Origin: Bartonella phoceensis | GTDB lineage: Bacteria; Pseudomonadota; Alphaproteobacteria; Rhizobiales; Rhizobiaceae | Assembly (NCBI RefSeq): GCF_902825145.1 | Contig: NZ_CADEAD010000002.1 | Location: 62,001-126,000, forward strand | DNA length: 64,000 nucleotides | Direction: 5' to 3' | Part shown: piece by piece, positions 11,748 through 22,660 of the stretch | How positions within the stretch are numbered: the stretch's first letter is position 1 | Layout of the letters: every line of letters begins with the position of its first letter | Program-made: the position numbers and the translations under genes | Notes under the pieces: model-generated | The model's input: the letters and a program-made list of their open reading frames with translations, nothing else | What the model was told of the DNA's origin: nothing | Database searches by the model: none

Positions 11748-11760
11748 TTACCTTTTCAAT

Positions 11761-12672
11761 TTAAAGCGCTTCAGCGCCCGCAATAATTTCGATCAATTCC
11801 GTAGTGATCTGTGTCTGACGCTGACGATTATAAGCCACCATCAATTTATTAATCATTTCACCCGCATTACGCGATGCATTGTCCATAGCTGTCATTTTCG
11901 CACCCATTTCACCAGCAACATTCTCAAGCAAAGCTCTAAAGATTTGCACTGAAAGATTGCGCGGCACAAGCGCCTCCAAAAGAGAAGCAGCATCGGGCTC
12001 ATACTCATAAACCATCGCTTGTAGATCTTGGTTTTGCTCTGCCTTTTTAACGCCTTCTCTTGTCTCAACAGCTCCTTTTGTAGAAACCATTGGGATCAAA
12101 CCAAAAGCTGTTGGGCGCTGATTAATCACTGAAACAAATTCAGAATAAAACAGCGTACACACATCAAAAGCGCCCTCATTGAACAAATCAACAACCCGTT
12201 GGCTAATCATGGCTGCCTCGGCAAAACCAACACGCTTGACAGAATGCAAATCAATGTGATCAATCATTAAAGCTTTATAATCACGCGATAAAATATCTGC
12301 ACCCTTTTTACCCACGGTTAAAATTTTAACGATTTTACCAACGGCAAGCAGTGCCTTAATCTGTTCGCGTGCACGGCGTGCAATCTGCACATTAAAAGCA
12401 CCACACAAACCACGTTCAGCAGTACACACCACCAAAAGATGCACATCATCCCGACCGGTTCCCCGCATAAGAGGCGGAGCATCAATGCCATCAACATCGG
12501 CAGCAACATTGGTTAAAATAGCAGCCATCCGCTGCGCATACGGGCGTGCAGACTGCGCTGCCTCTTGTGCACGGTGCAACCTCGCTGCCGCAACCATTTG
12601 CATGGCTTTGGTAATCTTCTGTGTTGCCTTCACCGAAGCGATACGGTCTCTAAGATCCTTCAACGACGCCAT
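11761..12672 (-). CDS. atpG: ATP synthase F1 gamma subunit
   Basis: 303-residue rotor shaft of F1. The N-terminal helix [32 protein letters not shown] and the C-terminal helix ([31 protein letters not shown]) form the characteristic coiled coil. The middle carries the Rossmann-like fold with [12 protein letters not shown]. It lies 20 nt behind atpA and 16 nt ahead of atpD in the operon. Confidence 0.97.
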   Translation of the reverse strand: MASLKDLRDRIASVKATQKITKAMQMVAAARLHRAQEAAQSARPYAQRMAAILTNVAADVDGIDAPPLMRGTGRDDVHLLVVCTAERGLCGAFNVQIARRAREQIKALLAVGKIVKILTVGKKGADILSRDYKALMIDHIDLHSVKRVGFAEAAMISQRVVDLFNEGAFDVCTLFYSEFVSVINQRPTAFGLIPMVSTKGAVETREGVKKAEQNQDLQAMVYEYEPDAASLLEALVPRNLSVQIFRALLENVAGEMGAKMTAMDNASRNAGEMINKLMVAYNRQRQTQITTELIEIIAGAEAL

Positions 12673-12692
12673 TTAAGCATTCCATCAATTTA

Positions 12693-14228
12693 TCACGAAA
12701 AATTCTTCGCGTAAGACTTCAGAACAGTCAACAACTGATCCTTAAGTTCATCGGTTAATTGTTTCTGGTCAGCAATTGCTTGCAAAAGATTCTGGTGATC
12801 ATTGCGTAAAAGAGTTAAAAGCCCCTGTTCGAACCGAGCAACATCAGCAATAGCCAAAGGATCAAGAAAACCATTCACCCCAGCAAAAATGACAGCCACC
12901 TGTTCTTCTGTTTTCAGGGGAGAAAATTGCGGCTGCTTTAAAAGCTCAGTCAAACGTGCACCACGGTTTAAAAGACGCTGTGTTGAAACATCCAAATCAG
13001 AACCAAATTGTGCGAAAGCAGCCATTTCACGATATTGTGCCAATTCCCCTTTGATCGAACCAGCAACTTGCTTCATTGCTTTGATTTGCGCAGCAGAACC
13101 AACACGCGACACAGAAAGACCCACATTCACAGCAGGACGAATTCCCTGATAAAACAAATTGGTTTCTAGAAAAATTTGCCCATCAGTGATCGAAATCACA
13201 TTTGTAGGAATATAAGCAGAAACGTCATTCGCCTGTGTTTCAATGACCGGCAAAGCTGTCAGAGACCCGGAACCATTTTCAGCATTCAGCTTTGCAGCCC
13301 GCTCTAAAAGGCGCGAATGAAGGTAGAACACATCACCGGGATAAGCTTCACGCCCAGGGGGACGGCGAAGCAAAAGAGACATTTGGCGATAAGCAACAGC
13401 CTGTTTGGAAAGATCATCATAACCGATCAAAGCATGTTGACCATTGTCACGGAAATATTCACCCATTGCACAACCTGCAAGAGGCGCAATAAATTGCAGT
13501 GGAGCAGGATCAGAAGCGGTCGCCGCAACAATAATAGAATATTCAAGGGCTCCCCGTTCTTCCAACACTTTAACGAATTGTGCAACCGTTGAGCGTTTTT
13601 GACCAATAGCAACATAAATACAATATACTTTATCCTGTTCGTGCTCTGCACCTTTTTCGTGGAACGGCTTCTGGTTTAAAAACGTATCGAGTAAAACTGC
13701 TGTTTTCCCCGTTTGACGGTCACCGATCACCAATTCACGCTGTCCACGTCCAATGGGAATGAGTGCATCAATAGCTTTCAATCCGGTTGACATAGGCTCA
13801 TGCACAGATTGACGTGGAATAATCCCTGGCGCCTTCACATCAACACGACGACGCTCTGTTGTCTTAAGAGGTCCTTTACCATCTATAGGATTTCCGAGTG
13901 CATCGACAACACGCCCAAGCAGAGCCGGTCCCACGGGAACATCCACAATTGTGCCTAACCGCTTAACACAATCACCTTCACGAATATCACGATCCGATCC
14001 GAAGATCACGACCCCGACATTATCAATTTCCAGATTCAAAGCCATACCGCGTACGCCATTTGAAAAGGAAACCATTTCACCTGCTTGGACATTATCCAAA
14101 CCATACACACGGGCGATACCATCACCCACAGAGAGAACCCAACCAATTTCTGAAACTTCAGCCTTTTGGTCAAAGTTCCTGATTTGCTCTTTTAGAATTT
14201 TTGAAATTTCAGATGGTCTAATATCCAT
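12693..14228 (-). CDS. atpA: ATP synthase F1 alpha subunit
   Basis: 511-residue non-catalytic nucleotide-binding subunit. The Walker A motif is GDRQTGKT near residue 170. The alpha signature [17 protein letters not shown] is near residue 365. The N-terminus [16 protein letters not shown] is typical for Rhizobiales. Its ATG overlaps the atpH stop by one base (TGATG), indicating translational coupling. Confidence 0.97.
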   Translation of the reverse strand: MDIRPSEISKILKEQIRNFDQKAEVSEIGWVLSVGDGIARVYGLDNVQAGEMVSFSNGVRGMALNLEIDNVGVVIFGSDRDIREGDCVKRLGTIVDVPVGPALLGRVVDALGNPIDGKGPLKTTERRRVDVKAPGIIPRQSVHEPMSTGLKAIDALIPIGRGQRELVIGDRQTGKTAVLLDTFLNQKPFHEKGAEHEQDKVYCIYVAIGQKRSTVAQFVKVLEERGALEYSIIVAATASDPAPLQFIAPLAGCAMGEYFRDNGQHALIGYDDLSKQAVAYRQMSLLLRRPPGREAYPGDVFYLHSRLLERAAKLNAENGSGSLTALPVIETQANDVSAYIPTNVISITDGQIFLETNLFYQGIRPAVNVGLSVSRVGSAAQIKAMKQVAGSIKGELAQYREMAAFAQFGSDLDVSTQRLLNRGARLTELLKQPQFSPLKTEEQVAVIFAGVNGFLDPLAIADVARFEQGLLTLLRNDHQNLLQAIADQKQLTDELKDQLLTVLKSYAKNFS

Positions 14229-14812
14229 CAGCTGACCTCTTTTTTCAATGCAAGCTTAAGCGAAGACAATTTTGTTACAAGAGACGTATCAATCTGAGAC
14301 GACCCCACACGAATGATCAACCCACCAAGAACAGTTGGATCAACAAGAATGTGTAGTAAAACTTTTCCCCCCACGACACCTTCCAAAGCTCTACGCAGCT
14401 CTTTTTCTTGTTGAGAATTCAGGGGATACGCAGAAATGACCTGCGCGGAAACTTCTTTACGAGAGAGAGCGACATGACGTTGAAAAGCGTGTAAAATACC
14501 ATATAAAGCACAAAGTCGACGGTTTGTAGCGATAACGCGCAGAAAACTACCGACAATCTTACCAGCACGCTCATCAGCAAATTTGATGCTTGTACAAACA
14601 GAATGCATCACTTCAACTTGCTCTTTTACTGAAAAGAATGGACTTTCTATAAAGCGTTTTAAGTCTTCATTTTGGTCCAAGATAAGCAAAAAAGATGCCA
14701 CTGCCTTTTCAACTTTTTCAACGATTCCTGCTTCTTGCACGAAATCAAAAAGTGCTTGCGCATAGCGTTGATCTACTAATGGCAGCGGTATAAGAGAAAA
14801 TGAATCCGACAC
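14228..14812 (-). CDS. atpH: ATP synthase F1 delta subunit
   Basis: 194-residue delta (OSCP-like) subunit linking F1 to the peripheral stalk. The recognisable N-terminus [18 protein letters not shown] and C-terminal [22 protein letters not shown] match the family. The open frame runs 50 codons further upstream. I placed the start at the GTG at 14812 because AGAGGCGG lies just before it and the length then fits the family (~186). It is the first gene of the atpHAGDC cluster. The Fo genes are not in this window, as usual for alphaproteobacteria. Confidence 0.93.
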   Translation of the reverse strand: MSDSFSLIPLPLVDQRYAQALFDFVQEAGIVEKVEKAVASFLLILDQNEDLKRFIESPFFSVKEQVEVMHSVCTSIKFADERAGKIVGSFLRVIATNRRLCALYGILHAFQRHVALSRKEVSAQVISAYPLNSQQEKELRRALEGVVGGKVLLHILVDPTVLGGLIIRVGSSQIDTSLVTKLSSLKLALKKEVS

Positions 14813-15227
14813 GAAATACCGCCTCTTTCCCTTGAGCGACTCTCTGATAGTTATCAGATGATAATGAAACAAACACTTTAAGATTTTAAGAATCTTCTTA
14901 AAACCCACAACAAAAAACATTTCGGTTTCTAGCATAGACATAAAAGACTCGCAACACTCCAAATCGATGCTTTCTAAAAATTTTTTTGTGAAAAGAATTT
15001 TTTCAAATATACAATGAGCATCATAGTTTTTATACGCTGTTTTTGGTATCTCCTACGAGATTTTTCAAGGATCTTTTTTGCCCCATACACGGTCTAAAAT
15101 CAGAAGCAAAACAGTGTCCTTCACTATTTAAACGAGATATTTTTCCTAACATTCTCTCACAAAAAAGGGCGCTACCGCTACCGATAAAAAAATCTCTCCA
15201 TGATATTGCACTATATTGCTTTGTTTT

Positions 15228-17450
15228 CTAAAGAAAACTTTGCGGATCAATATCAATCTGAACCCGAACTGAAGAAGGCATTTTGGGAGCATTTGCCAGC
15301 ATCGCACGTATAAACCCTTGTATATCAAAAGAACGCTGCCCCTGTAGCAAGAGCCGAAAACGATAACGCCCTCGAATAAGAGCCAATGGAGCTTCTGCAG
15401 GCCCCATCAATGAGATGTTTCTCTCACCAGGAGAAACTTGGCGCAATACCCGTGCATAATGTTCTGCCGCCTGACGTTTTTCTGAAGACACAATCAAAGA
15501 GGCGAGTCGTCCATAAGGAGGAAGATGATAATGCTGACGCATGGCAATTTCATGCGTGTAAAAATCCTCACGTTGTCGTGAAAGCAAGGCTTGTATCACA
15601 GGATGATCCGGTTGGTATGTTTGCAACAATCCTAGACTTTTCAATCCCATACGCCCTGCTCTCCCGGTCACCTGAGACAAGAGCTGAAAGGTGCGCTCAC
15701 TCGCACGTAAATCGCCATTGGCAAGACCAAGATCAGCATCAATAACCCCTACCAACGATAACCCAGGGAAATGGTGTCCCTTCGCGACCAACTGTGTTCC
15801 AATAATAATGTCAACTTCGCCCTTTGCAATTGTTTCCAATTCGCGCCGCAATTGCCCAATCCCCCCTTGAAGGTCGGTTGAGAGAATCAGCAAACGCGCC
15901 TGTGGAAAAAGTCCCCGTGTCTCTTCAGCAATTCTTTCCACACCAGGTCCACAAGCCACGAGATGGTCTAAAATCCCGCAGTGAGGACACGCTTCAGGAA
16001 TTGGCTGATGATAACCGCAATGATGGCATTTAAGTTGCCCTTGTAAACGATGCTCTACCAGCCAACTTGAACAATCTCTGCAATGAAATCGATGTCCACA
16101 AACACGGCATAAAGTTAAAGGTGCATAACCGCGTCGATTGAGAAAAAGCAGTGCCTGTTCACCTTTTTCGATGGTTTTTAGCAAAGCCTCTTCAAGAGCA
16201 GAGGAAATAAAACGCCCCTTTTGCACACCTCCTTTACGCATATCAACCACCCGTAGTTGTGGAAGCGCAGCTGCTTTAAAGCGCGACGGCAAATTAACCC
16301 GTTGATAACGTCCCCACAAAACATTTGCCTGGCTTTCAATCGACGGTGTTGCTGAAGATAAAATAACAGGAAAACGCTCGAACGAACCCCGTGCAACCGC
16401 CATATCACGCGCATGATAAAAAATACGCTCTTCCTGTTTATAGGCACCATCATGTTCTTCATCAACAACAATCAACCCAAGATCATGAAAGGGGAGAAAA
16501 AGTGCCGAACGCGCTCCAGCCACAACCCGTACCCGACCTTCGGCAACCTGTCGCCATACACGTTCTCGACGACGTGGTGCCAAATCAGAATGCCATTCAG
16601 CGGCAGCTGCTCCAAAACGTGCATGAAAACGATCTAAGAATTGTTGTGTTAAAGCAATTTCAGGCAACAAAATCAAAACCTGCTTGCCCCCTGTAAGCGC
16701 TTGGGCAACCGCTTCAAAATACACCTCTGTTTTCCCTGATCCTGTCACACCATCAAGCAGAAAAACGTGAAACTGAGAAGACAACACACCTTCCCGCAAA
16801 AGCCTTGCTGCTTTACTCTGTGCTCCCTCAAGAACAGTGGGGCAAAAGTCAGGATTAGGCATCCCTACAAGCGCTGGTGGGGGCACCATAACCTCTTCAA
16901 AAACCCCAAGCGATTTTAACCCTTCAACAACAGAAACAGAAGTTCCCGCCGCATGAGCAAGGCCAGAACGTGTCCAAATCCCACCATCGCGTGCCAACTT
17001 CAAAATCCGTGAGCGTGCTGGTGTTAAACGCTCTATGTCTCCCCCACAATACCGCAAACCAGGCATTGGCGTCTCTGGTTCTAAAGCAGCCGGCACACAT
17101 AAAACCAATCGTGCAACAAGCCCGAGAGGGGTCATTGTATATCGGCTCACAAAACGCAAAAATGTGATCATTTCCTCTTTTAATGGTGGACAATCAAAAA
17201 CATGGAGGAGAGAGCGTAATTTTTTACCTACCACCGATGCAGCACTTTGCCCTTCTTTTACCGCTTGCTCTCCAATATCCACCACAATACCACAAACTTG
17301 GCGCCCCATTACCGGAACACGAACAAAAGAGCCAATTTCAGCTTTCATAAAAGAGGGAACCTCATAACTATAAGCATGCGCAACAGGAAGAGGAACCAAG
17401 ACCGAAACAATCTTTCTCTCCTGCACGCTTTCTGTTACCTTTGACTTCAT
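15228..17450 (-). CDS. priA: Primosomal replication restart helicase PriA
   Basis: About 740-residue superfamily 2 helicase that reloads the replisome at stalled forks. Walker A is GVTGSGKTEVYFEA near residue 240, and the DEEH Walker B variant is in VVDEEHDGAYKQE near residue 333. The zinc-binding region near residues 445-490 has four CxxC pairs (CRVCGHRFHCRDC ... CHHCGYHQPIPEACPHC). The C-terminal helicase part has TGRAGRMG. The start is uncertain: a TTG at 17462 has a better-spaced AGGTG site than the ATG at 17450 used here. It is divergent from the transaldolase gene. Confidence 0.93.
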   Translation of the reverse strand: MKSKVTESVQERKIVSVLVPLPVAHAYSYEVPSFMKAEIGSFVRVPVMGRQVCGIVVDIGEQAVKEGQSAASVVGKKLRSLLHVFDCPPLKEEMITFLRFVSRYTMTPLGLVARLVLCVPAALEPETPMPGLRYCGGDIERLTPARSRILKLARDGGIWTRSGLAHAAGTSVSVVEGLKSLGVFEEVMVPPPALVGMPNPDFCPTVLEGAQSKAARLLREGVLSSQFHVFLLDGVTGSGKTEVYFEAVAQALTGGKQVLILLPEIALTQQFLDRFHARFGAAAAEWHSDLAPRRRERVWRQVAEGRVRVVAGARSALFLPFHDLGLIVVDEEHDGAYKQEERIFYHARDMAVARGSFERFPVILSSATPSIESQANVLWGRYQRVNLPSRFKAAALPQLRVVDMRKGGVQKGRFISSALEEALLKTIEKGEQALLFLNRRGYAPLTLCRVCGHRFHCRDCSSWLVEHRLQGQLKCHHCGYHQPIPEACPHCGILDHLVACGPGVERIAEETRGLFPQARLLILSTDLQGGIGQLRRELETIAKGEVDIIIGTQLVAKGHHFPGLSLVGVIDADLGLANGDLRASERTFQLLSQVTGRAGRMGLKSLGLLQTYQPDHPVIQALLSRQREDFYTHEIAMRQHYHLPPYGRLASLIVSSEKRQAAEHYARVLRQVSPGERNISLMGPAEAPLALIRGRYRFRLLLQGQRSFDIQGFIRAMLANAPKMPSSVRVQIDIDPQSFL

Positions 17451-17462
17451 CTTTTGTCTCAA

Positions 17463-17946
17463 ATTTTATACGCACCTCTTAGACAAAGAGCATCTAGTTT
17501 CTTTTTTGATATCCGTTGGTGAAAAACCCCTTACGGGGCTTAGCATTTCAACCCTCCAACAACACCTTATCCATACACCAACCATCACTAAACCACAAAA
17601 AAGAACCCAATCTCCCCCATAGTGGATAGAAACCCATAAAAAGAAGCATACACAACATAAGCGATTTCATAACCCCACATCATTGAAAATAAACAAAAAA
17701 CACATCCCATCCTTCATAAAAAATGAAGTTTAATCAGTATCAATATCAAATAAGAAGACCTCAAATGCTCATAGGACAAACAATTCCCTCTGAGATTTTG
17801 CTCTCTTTCCAAATTTATGTCGTGGCTTATCATATAAGAGTAAAATCCTTCCTCTTGCTTTTACCACAAACAATAGCGCATAACAAAAAACAGGGTGAAT
17901 CATCAAAGGCTTTAAAGGAAAGAACTAAAAACCAAGGAGATTGGAT
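17463..17946. other. intergenic between divergent priA and transaldolase genes
   Basis: About 480 nt, AT-rich. It holds a compact hairpin at 17522-17540 (see separate entry) and must contain both divergent promoters. No convincing coding frame. Confidence 0.5.
17522..17540 (-). terminator. terminator-like hairpin upstream of priA
   Basis: On the minus strand, AGCCCC-gtaa-GGGGTT is followed directly by a run of T, giving a short GC stem with a U tail. It lies about 60 nt before priA in the direction of priA transcription, with no minus-strand gene upstream. It could be a leader attenuator, the end of a small RNA, or chance. Confidence 0.4.
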
Positions 17947-18600
17947 ATGAAATTTTTTGTGGATAGTGCTCATATTGAAGAGATCCGAGAATTACAAAAT
18001 TTAAGCCTCGTTGATGGTGTCACCACCAATCCCTCGCTTATCTTAAAATCAGGACGGAATATTTTTGAAGTCACAAAAGAAATCTGTAGCCTTGTCAATG
18101 GTCCTGTTTCTGCCGAAGTTGCAGCAACAGAATTTGAAGACATGATGAGGGAAGCAGCTGTTTTTGCAAAAATTGCTGACAACATTTGTATCAAACTTCC
18201 TTTAACATTTGATGGATTGAAAGCCTGTAAAGCACTAACAGCACAAGGCTTAAAAACCAATCTCACACTTTGTTTTTCTGCTAATCAAGCCCTATTAGCT
18301 GCCAAAGCAGGTGCAACATTTGTTTCACCGTTTGTTGGCAGAATTGATGATTGCGGAAATGAAGGCCATGAACTGCTTCATGAAATTCGTACAATTTATG
18401 ACAACTACAGCTTTGAAACGCAAATTTTGGCAGCTTCAATCCGCACTGTTAATCATGTTAAAGAAGCAGCACTAAGCGGTGCAGATGTTGCAACTGTCCC
18501 ACCAGCAATCTTAAAAGCATTAGTAAAACATCCTTTAACCGATAAAGGATTACAAATCTTCCTCGAGGATTGGCAAAAAACCGGGCAAAGTATCGCTTAA
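17947..18600 (+). CDS. tal: Transaldolase, small (TalC/fructose-6-phosphate aldolase-like) type
   Basis: 217-residue class I aldolase of the short transaldolase subfamily, acting in the non-oxidative pentose phosphate pathway. The N-terminus [17 protein letters not shown] and [13 protein letters not shown] are diagnostic. The Schiff-base lysine is in [15 protein letters not shown] near residue 84. The start was set at the ATG preceded by AAGGAGA. Its stop lies in a shared TTAA with the stop of convergent lptE. Whether the enzyme is a true transaldolase or an F6P aldolase cannot be decided by eye. Confidence 0.92.
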   Translation: MKFFVDSAHIEEIRELQNLSLVDGVTTNPSLILKSGRNIFEVTKEICSLVNGPVSAEVAATEFEDMMREAAVFAKIADNICIKLPLTFDGLKACKALTAQGLKTNLTLCFSANQALLAAKAGATFVSPFVGRIDDCGNEGHELLHEIRTIYDNYSFETQILAASIRTVNHVKEAALSGADVATVPPAILKALVKHPLTDKGLQIFLEDWQKTGQSIA

Positions 18601-19175
18601 CCTTTTGCCAAATCTCTTGAAAGCAACAGTAAAATCTGCTCCGCCAACTCTTCAGCTACCCGTTTTTTCGCATCTTCTTCTGCTTGCATGGTTGCATATT
18701 CTTGGCGAAGCCGTTCAAAAGATGCGCTCACGGTTCCCATACCACTGCCAACAGGAGTATTTTTCATATCTTGCAAGGTATAGGAAACTTTCCCCACTAC
18801 AGTTCCAACGGAAGGGCGTCCTTCTCTTTTTCTATCGAGATCAACCTCTATCTGTACAGAATTTCTTATAAACAGGGATGTTTGCAATGTTAGTTGATAA
18901 GCTGGATCATTGGGTTGGCTGCCATTTTCATAAAGAAGAAACAACAGGTGATTCCGCACCATTTGTCCAAAACGATCTGAAGGTTCTGCAATAATAATAC
19001 TTGCGAGTTTTTCAGAAAGTCTCAAGGATTTTGGTTCTGAGGAGTGACGATAAGAAACAGAATCTATTGTCGTAACCTCTGACATCTCATGATAAAGTGG
19101 TTCAATTTTGCATCCACACAAAAGTGTTAACAAAACAGTAAAAGTCACAAAAAGAAAATTTTTAAAGCACGACAT
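18597..19175 (-). CDS. lptE: LPS-assembly lipoprotein LptE
   Basis: About 192 residues. A signal peptide with lipobox (TLLCGC, lipidated Cys near residue 22) is followed by a short alpha/beta domain with [23 protein letters not shown]. This matches the alphaproteobacterial LptE group, which plugs the LptD outer-membrane LPS translocon. Its location directly after leuS supports the call. The ATG at 19175 overlaps the leuS end by 14 nt and has AAGGA upstream. A longer frame to 19196 is less likely. Confidence 0.82.
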   Translation of the reverse strand: MSCFKNFLFVTFTVLLTLLCGCKIEPLYHEMSEVTTIDSVSYRHSSEPKSLRLSEKLASIIIAEPSDRFGQMVRNHLLFLLYENGSQPNDPAYQLTLQTSLFIRNSVQIEVDLDRKREGRPSVGTVVGKVSYTLQDMKNTPVGSGMGTVSASFERLRQEYATMQAEEDAKKRVAEELAEQILLLLSRDLAKG

Positions 19176-21804
19176 TGACAATCCTTTTTGGAACAATAAT
19201 CATTTTTTTAACAGGTTTTTTACCCACATGCGCCTTTACAAAATCAAGAGCCAGAACAGCTGCTTCAATTATTTCTGGAGTAGCCGTTGCTGCCACAGTC
19301 ACCTCACCACGTTTTTTACCATTAATCTGTATCGGCAAACTATAGCAATCCTCAACGATTAATGTAGGGTCATAAACGGGCCAAGGAAGCTCAGACATTA
19401 AAGTTTTCTCTCCTAGAGCAGCATGGCATTCTTCAGCTAAATGAGGCATGATAGGTGAAATCAATGCAAGGAAAAAATCCACTGCTTGGCGCAAAGCCGC
19501 CTTCATTTCATCCTCCATATCTCCCACCTTATTGAGAAAAGGCGCCATAATATTCAAGAATTCATAAAGACGTGCGATTGCCCGATTAAAAGCAAATTTT
19601 TCCAAATCATCCCCCACGGAATAGAGTGTACGGTGCGCCACCTTTGAAAGCTTCAAAGCCGCCCCCTGACGCCCAGTATGGGGCTCCACTTCCCTTAACA
19701 TCGGAGCACTCAAAGCCACATGGCGCCAAACGCGTTGCACAAAACGATGCGCTCCTTCAACCCCCGATTCTGTCCAGATAACATCCCGTTCAGGAGGAGA
19801 ATCAGACAGCACAAACCAGCGTACAGTATCGGCTCCATAGGATGCAATAATATCATCAGGATCAACGACATTCCTTTTTGATTTAGACATTTTTTCAATC
19901 AAACCAATCGTCACTTCGCTTTGATCAGCTAATTTATAAGCGCGCCGCTTTCCATCCTTTTCAACAATAGAAATTTCTTCTGGTGCAACCCATCCTTGAT
20001 CATCGCGATAGGTTTCATGAACCACCATGCCTTGGGTAAAAAGCCCCTTAAAAGGCTCATCCACAGCCACAGAACCCAACAATTTCATGGCACGCATAAA
20101 AAAGCGCGCATAAAGCAGGTGTAAAATGGCATGTTCAATTCCACCAATATATTGTTGCACAGGCAACCATTCTGTTGTCGCTTGTTTGTCGACAGGTTCT
20201 TGTGCAAAAGGTGCAGTAAAACGTGCATAATACCAAGAAGAATCCACAAATGTATCCATGGTATCGGTTTCGCGTTTAGCAGCCTTTCCACAAACAGGAC
20301 AAGCAACAGTTTGCCATGTTTCATGACGCACAAGTGGGTTCCCCGGCTGATCAAAAGTCACATCATCAGGCAACACAACGGGTAAATCCGCACGCGGAAC
20401 AGGCACCACCCCACAAGATGTACAATGGATCATTGGGATCGGGCATCCCCAATAACGTTGACGCGAAATGCCCCAATCACGCAGACGAAATTGTACTGTT
20501 TTTTTCCCCTGTGGCTGTCCATTAAGCATTTGCCCCTCAAGCCTTTTGGCTGCTTCTTCAAAAGCCTGTTGGGGTGTCAAACCATCCAAAAAGCTGGAAT
20601 TGATCATCACACCATCACCAACATAAGGCGTTTCAGTAATGATAAAATCTTCTTTCTCCACCCCTGAAGGCAACACCACCGGCTGCATAGGAAGACCATA
20701 TTTACGGGCAAAATCGAAATCCCTTTGATCATGGGCAGGACAACCAAAAATAGCCCCCGTTCCATAGTCCATAAGCACAAAATTGGCGATATAAACGGGA
20801 ATATGAATCGTTGGATCAAAGGGATGAACAGCCAAAAGTGGTATGCGAAAACCTTGTTTTTCAGCAGTTTCAAGAGCCACCGTTGTTGTTCCACCACTCC
20901 GACAACTTTCGATAAAAGCCTCCAGTGCTTTATCTTTTTGTGCAAAAGCTTGCGCAATGGGATGATCAACAGACAGAGCCAAAAAGGAAGCACCAAACAG
21001 CGTATCAGGCCGCGTTGAATAACAAATAATCTCATGAAAGGATGTACAAACCTCATCAGTCTTCTCTGTCGGCTTCAAAGCCCAGCGAATCAAGAGACCT
21101 TGTGACTTACCAATCCAGTTTTTTTGCATAGTACGCACTTTTTCAGGCCACTGTTCAAGATCTTCAAGCCCTTCCAGTAAATCTTCACTAAAGCTACTAA
21201 TTTTGAAAAACCACTGCGTTAATTCACGTTGTTCAACCAGTGCGCCAGAACGCCAACCCCGCCCATCAACAACCTGCTCATTGGCCAAAACAGTATGGTC
21301 AACGGGGTCCCAATTCACCTTAGCCACTTTGCGCACCACCAACCCCTTGTGATAAAGATCAAGGAATAACATTTGTTGGCGGTGGTAATAATCCACATCA
21401 CACGTTGCAAATTCACGCGACCAATCCAAGGAAAACCCCAACTGCTTTAATTGCCCACGCATCACGGCAATATTCTGATAAGTCCACGTTTTGGGATGCA
21501 CTTTATTCTGCATAGCAGCATTTTCAGCCGGCATACCAAAAGCATCCCACCCCATAGGATGAAGCACATTAAAACCTTTTGCACGTTTATAGCGTGCGAC
21601 AACATCCCCCATAGCATAATTGCGCACATGCCCCATGTGAATGCGCCCTGATGGGTAAGGGAACATCTCTAAGACATAACATTTTTCACGGCAATCTTCC
21701 TCCTTGGTATAAAAAATTTTCTTTTCATCCCAAACTGCTTGCCATTTTTTTTCGCAGGCACGTGGATTATAGCGTTCGCCTAAATTATAATGTTCAATTG
21801 TCAT
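19162..21804 (-). CDS. leuS: Leucyl-tRNA synthetase
   Basis: 880-residue class I aminoacyl-tRNA synthetase. The HIGH-type motif is HMGH at residues 56-59 within [18 protein letters not shown]. The editing domain with the [16 protein letters not shown] region is near residue 345. The KMSKS motif ([11 protein letters not shown]) lies near residue 638. The C-terminal anticodon-binding and tRNA-interacting parts are complete. lptE overlaps its 3' end, so the two are translationally coupled. Confidence 0.97.
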   Translation of the reverse strand: MTIEHYNLGERYNPRACEKKWQAVWDEKKIFYTKEEDCREKCYVLEMFPYPSGRIHMGHVRNYAMGDVVARYKRAKGFNVLHPMGWDAFGMPAENAAMQNKVHPKTWTYQNIAVMRGQLKQLGFSLDWSREFATCDVDYYHRQQMLFLDLYHKGLVVRKVAKVNWDPVDHTVLANEQVVDGRGWRSGALVEQRELTQWFFKISSFSEDLLEGLEDLEQWPEKVRTMQKNWIGKSQGLLIRWALKPTEKTDEVCTSFHEIICYSTRPDTLFGASFLALSVDHPIAQAFAQKDKALEAFIESCRSGGTTTVALETAEKQGFRIPLLAVHPFDPTIHIPVYIANFVLMDYGTGAIFGCPAHDQRDFDFARKYGLPMQPVVLPSGVEKEDFIITETPYVGDGVMINSSFLDGLTPQQAFEEAAKRLEGQMLNGQPQGKKTVQFRLRDWGISRQRYWGCPIPMIHCTSCGVVPVPRADLPVVLPDDVTFDQPGNPLVRHETWQTVACPVCGKAAKRETDTMDTFVDSSWYYARFTAPFAQEPVDKQATTEWLPVQQYIGGIEHAILHLLYARFFMRAMKLLGSVAVDEPFKGLFTQGMVVHETYRDDQGWVAPEEISIVEKDGKRRAYKLADQSEVTIGLIEKMSKSKRNVVDPDDIIASYGADTVRWFVLSDSPPERDVIWTESGVEGAHRFVQRVWRHVALSAPMLREVEPHTGRQGAALKLSKVAHRTLYSVGDDLEKFAFNRAIARLYEFLNIMAPFLNKVGDMEDEMKAALRQAVDFFLALISPIMPHLAEECHAALGEKTLMSELPWPVYDPTLIVEDCYSLPIQINGKKRGEVTVAATATPEIIEAAVLALDFVKAHVGKKPVKKMIIVPKRIVNVVL

Positions 21805-21970
21805 TCCCTTTATACTCTTTATTCTTTAATAAACTTGAACCAAAAACTTGTTTTATGCTTGACCATGGATTAACTCCATCGTCAATATTTTCAGTAATAT
21901 TTTACAAAGTTTTTTCAAAGCGCCTCCAAACAATACCGCAACCAGCAAAAAAAACAGAAAGCAAGAAAAA

Positions 21971-22660
21971 ATGAATACACAGATTCCCCCACATCGCTCC
22001 TCCGTTGAAACATGGAAAGATCTCCAAAAAGATATTGCAGAAACATGTAAAGACTATCACCGCCTCAGAGAGGAAGTTCAACTTATCGCTGTTTCAAAAA
22101 CTGTTCCCGTAGAAAATATACTTCCCCTTTTACAAGCAGGTCAAACTTTCTTTGCAGAAAACCGCGTGCAAGAAGCTACTGCAAAATGGACCGATCTGCG
22201 TCAACAGTTTAAAAATATTGAACTTCACCTCATCGGTCCCTTACAATCGAATAAAACAGCACAAGCTGTCAAAATTTTTGATGTCATTCAAACCGTTGAT
22301 CGCGAAAAAATAGCCAAAAGCTTGGCAGAGGAAATGCAAAAACAAAACAGACATCTCCCCTGCTATGTTCAAGTTAATATTGGCTTAGAACCGCAAAAAA
22401 GCGGTATAGTACCACAAGAAGTGGCGCCTTTTGTTGCCCAATGTAAAAACCACTATGGCCTTGATATCATCGGCCTTATGGCCATCCCGCCTGTAGAGGA
22501 AAATCCAGGCCCTTATTTCGCCCTGCTAGCAAAGCTAGCAAAACAAGCAGATCTGCCGAAGCTTTCCATGGGCATGTCCAATGATTTTAAGATAGCTCTT
22601 CAATTTGGCTCTAACGTTCTTCGCATTGGTTCGGCTTTATTTGGAGAGCACCCTGTTTAA
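21971..22660 (+). CDS. YggS/PROSC-family pyridoxal-phosphate homeostasis protein
   Basis: 229 residues, a single TIM-barrel PLP-binding protein. The PLP lysine is in LIAVSKTVPVENI near residue 44. The family motifs FAENRVQEATAKW, LHLIGPLQSNK and LSMGMSNDFKIALQFGSNVLRIGSALFG are all present. Family members keep vitamin B6 and amino-acid levels balanced rather than catalysing a reaction. It is divergent from leuS, with 166 nt between, and the order leuS-lptE next to this gene is common in Rhizobiales. Confidence 0.93.
   Translation: MNTQIPPHRSSVETWKDLQKDIAETCKDYHRLREEVQLIAVSKTVPVENILPLLQAGQTFFAENRVQEATAKWTDLRQQFKNIELHLIGPLQSNKTAQAVKIFDVIQTVDREKIAKSLAEEMQKQNRHLPCYVQVNIGLEPQKSGIVPQEVAPFVAQCKNHYGLDIIGLMAIPPVEENPGPYFALLAKLAKQADLPKLSMGMSNDFKIALQFGSNVLRIGSALFGEHPV

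Noticed and set aside
20607..21056. Minus-strand frame of 149 codons inside leuS
   Set aside because: It is a shadow frame of leuS, rich in Leu and Arg with no domain.
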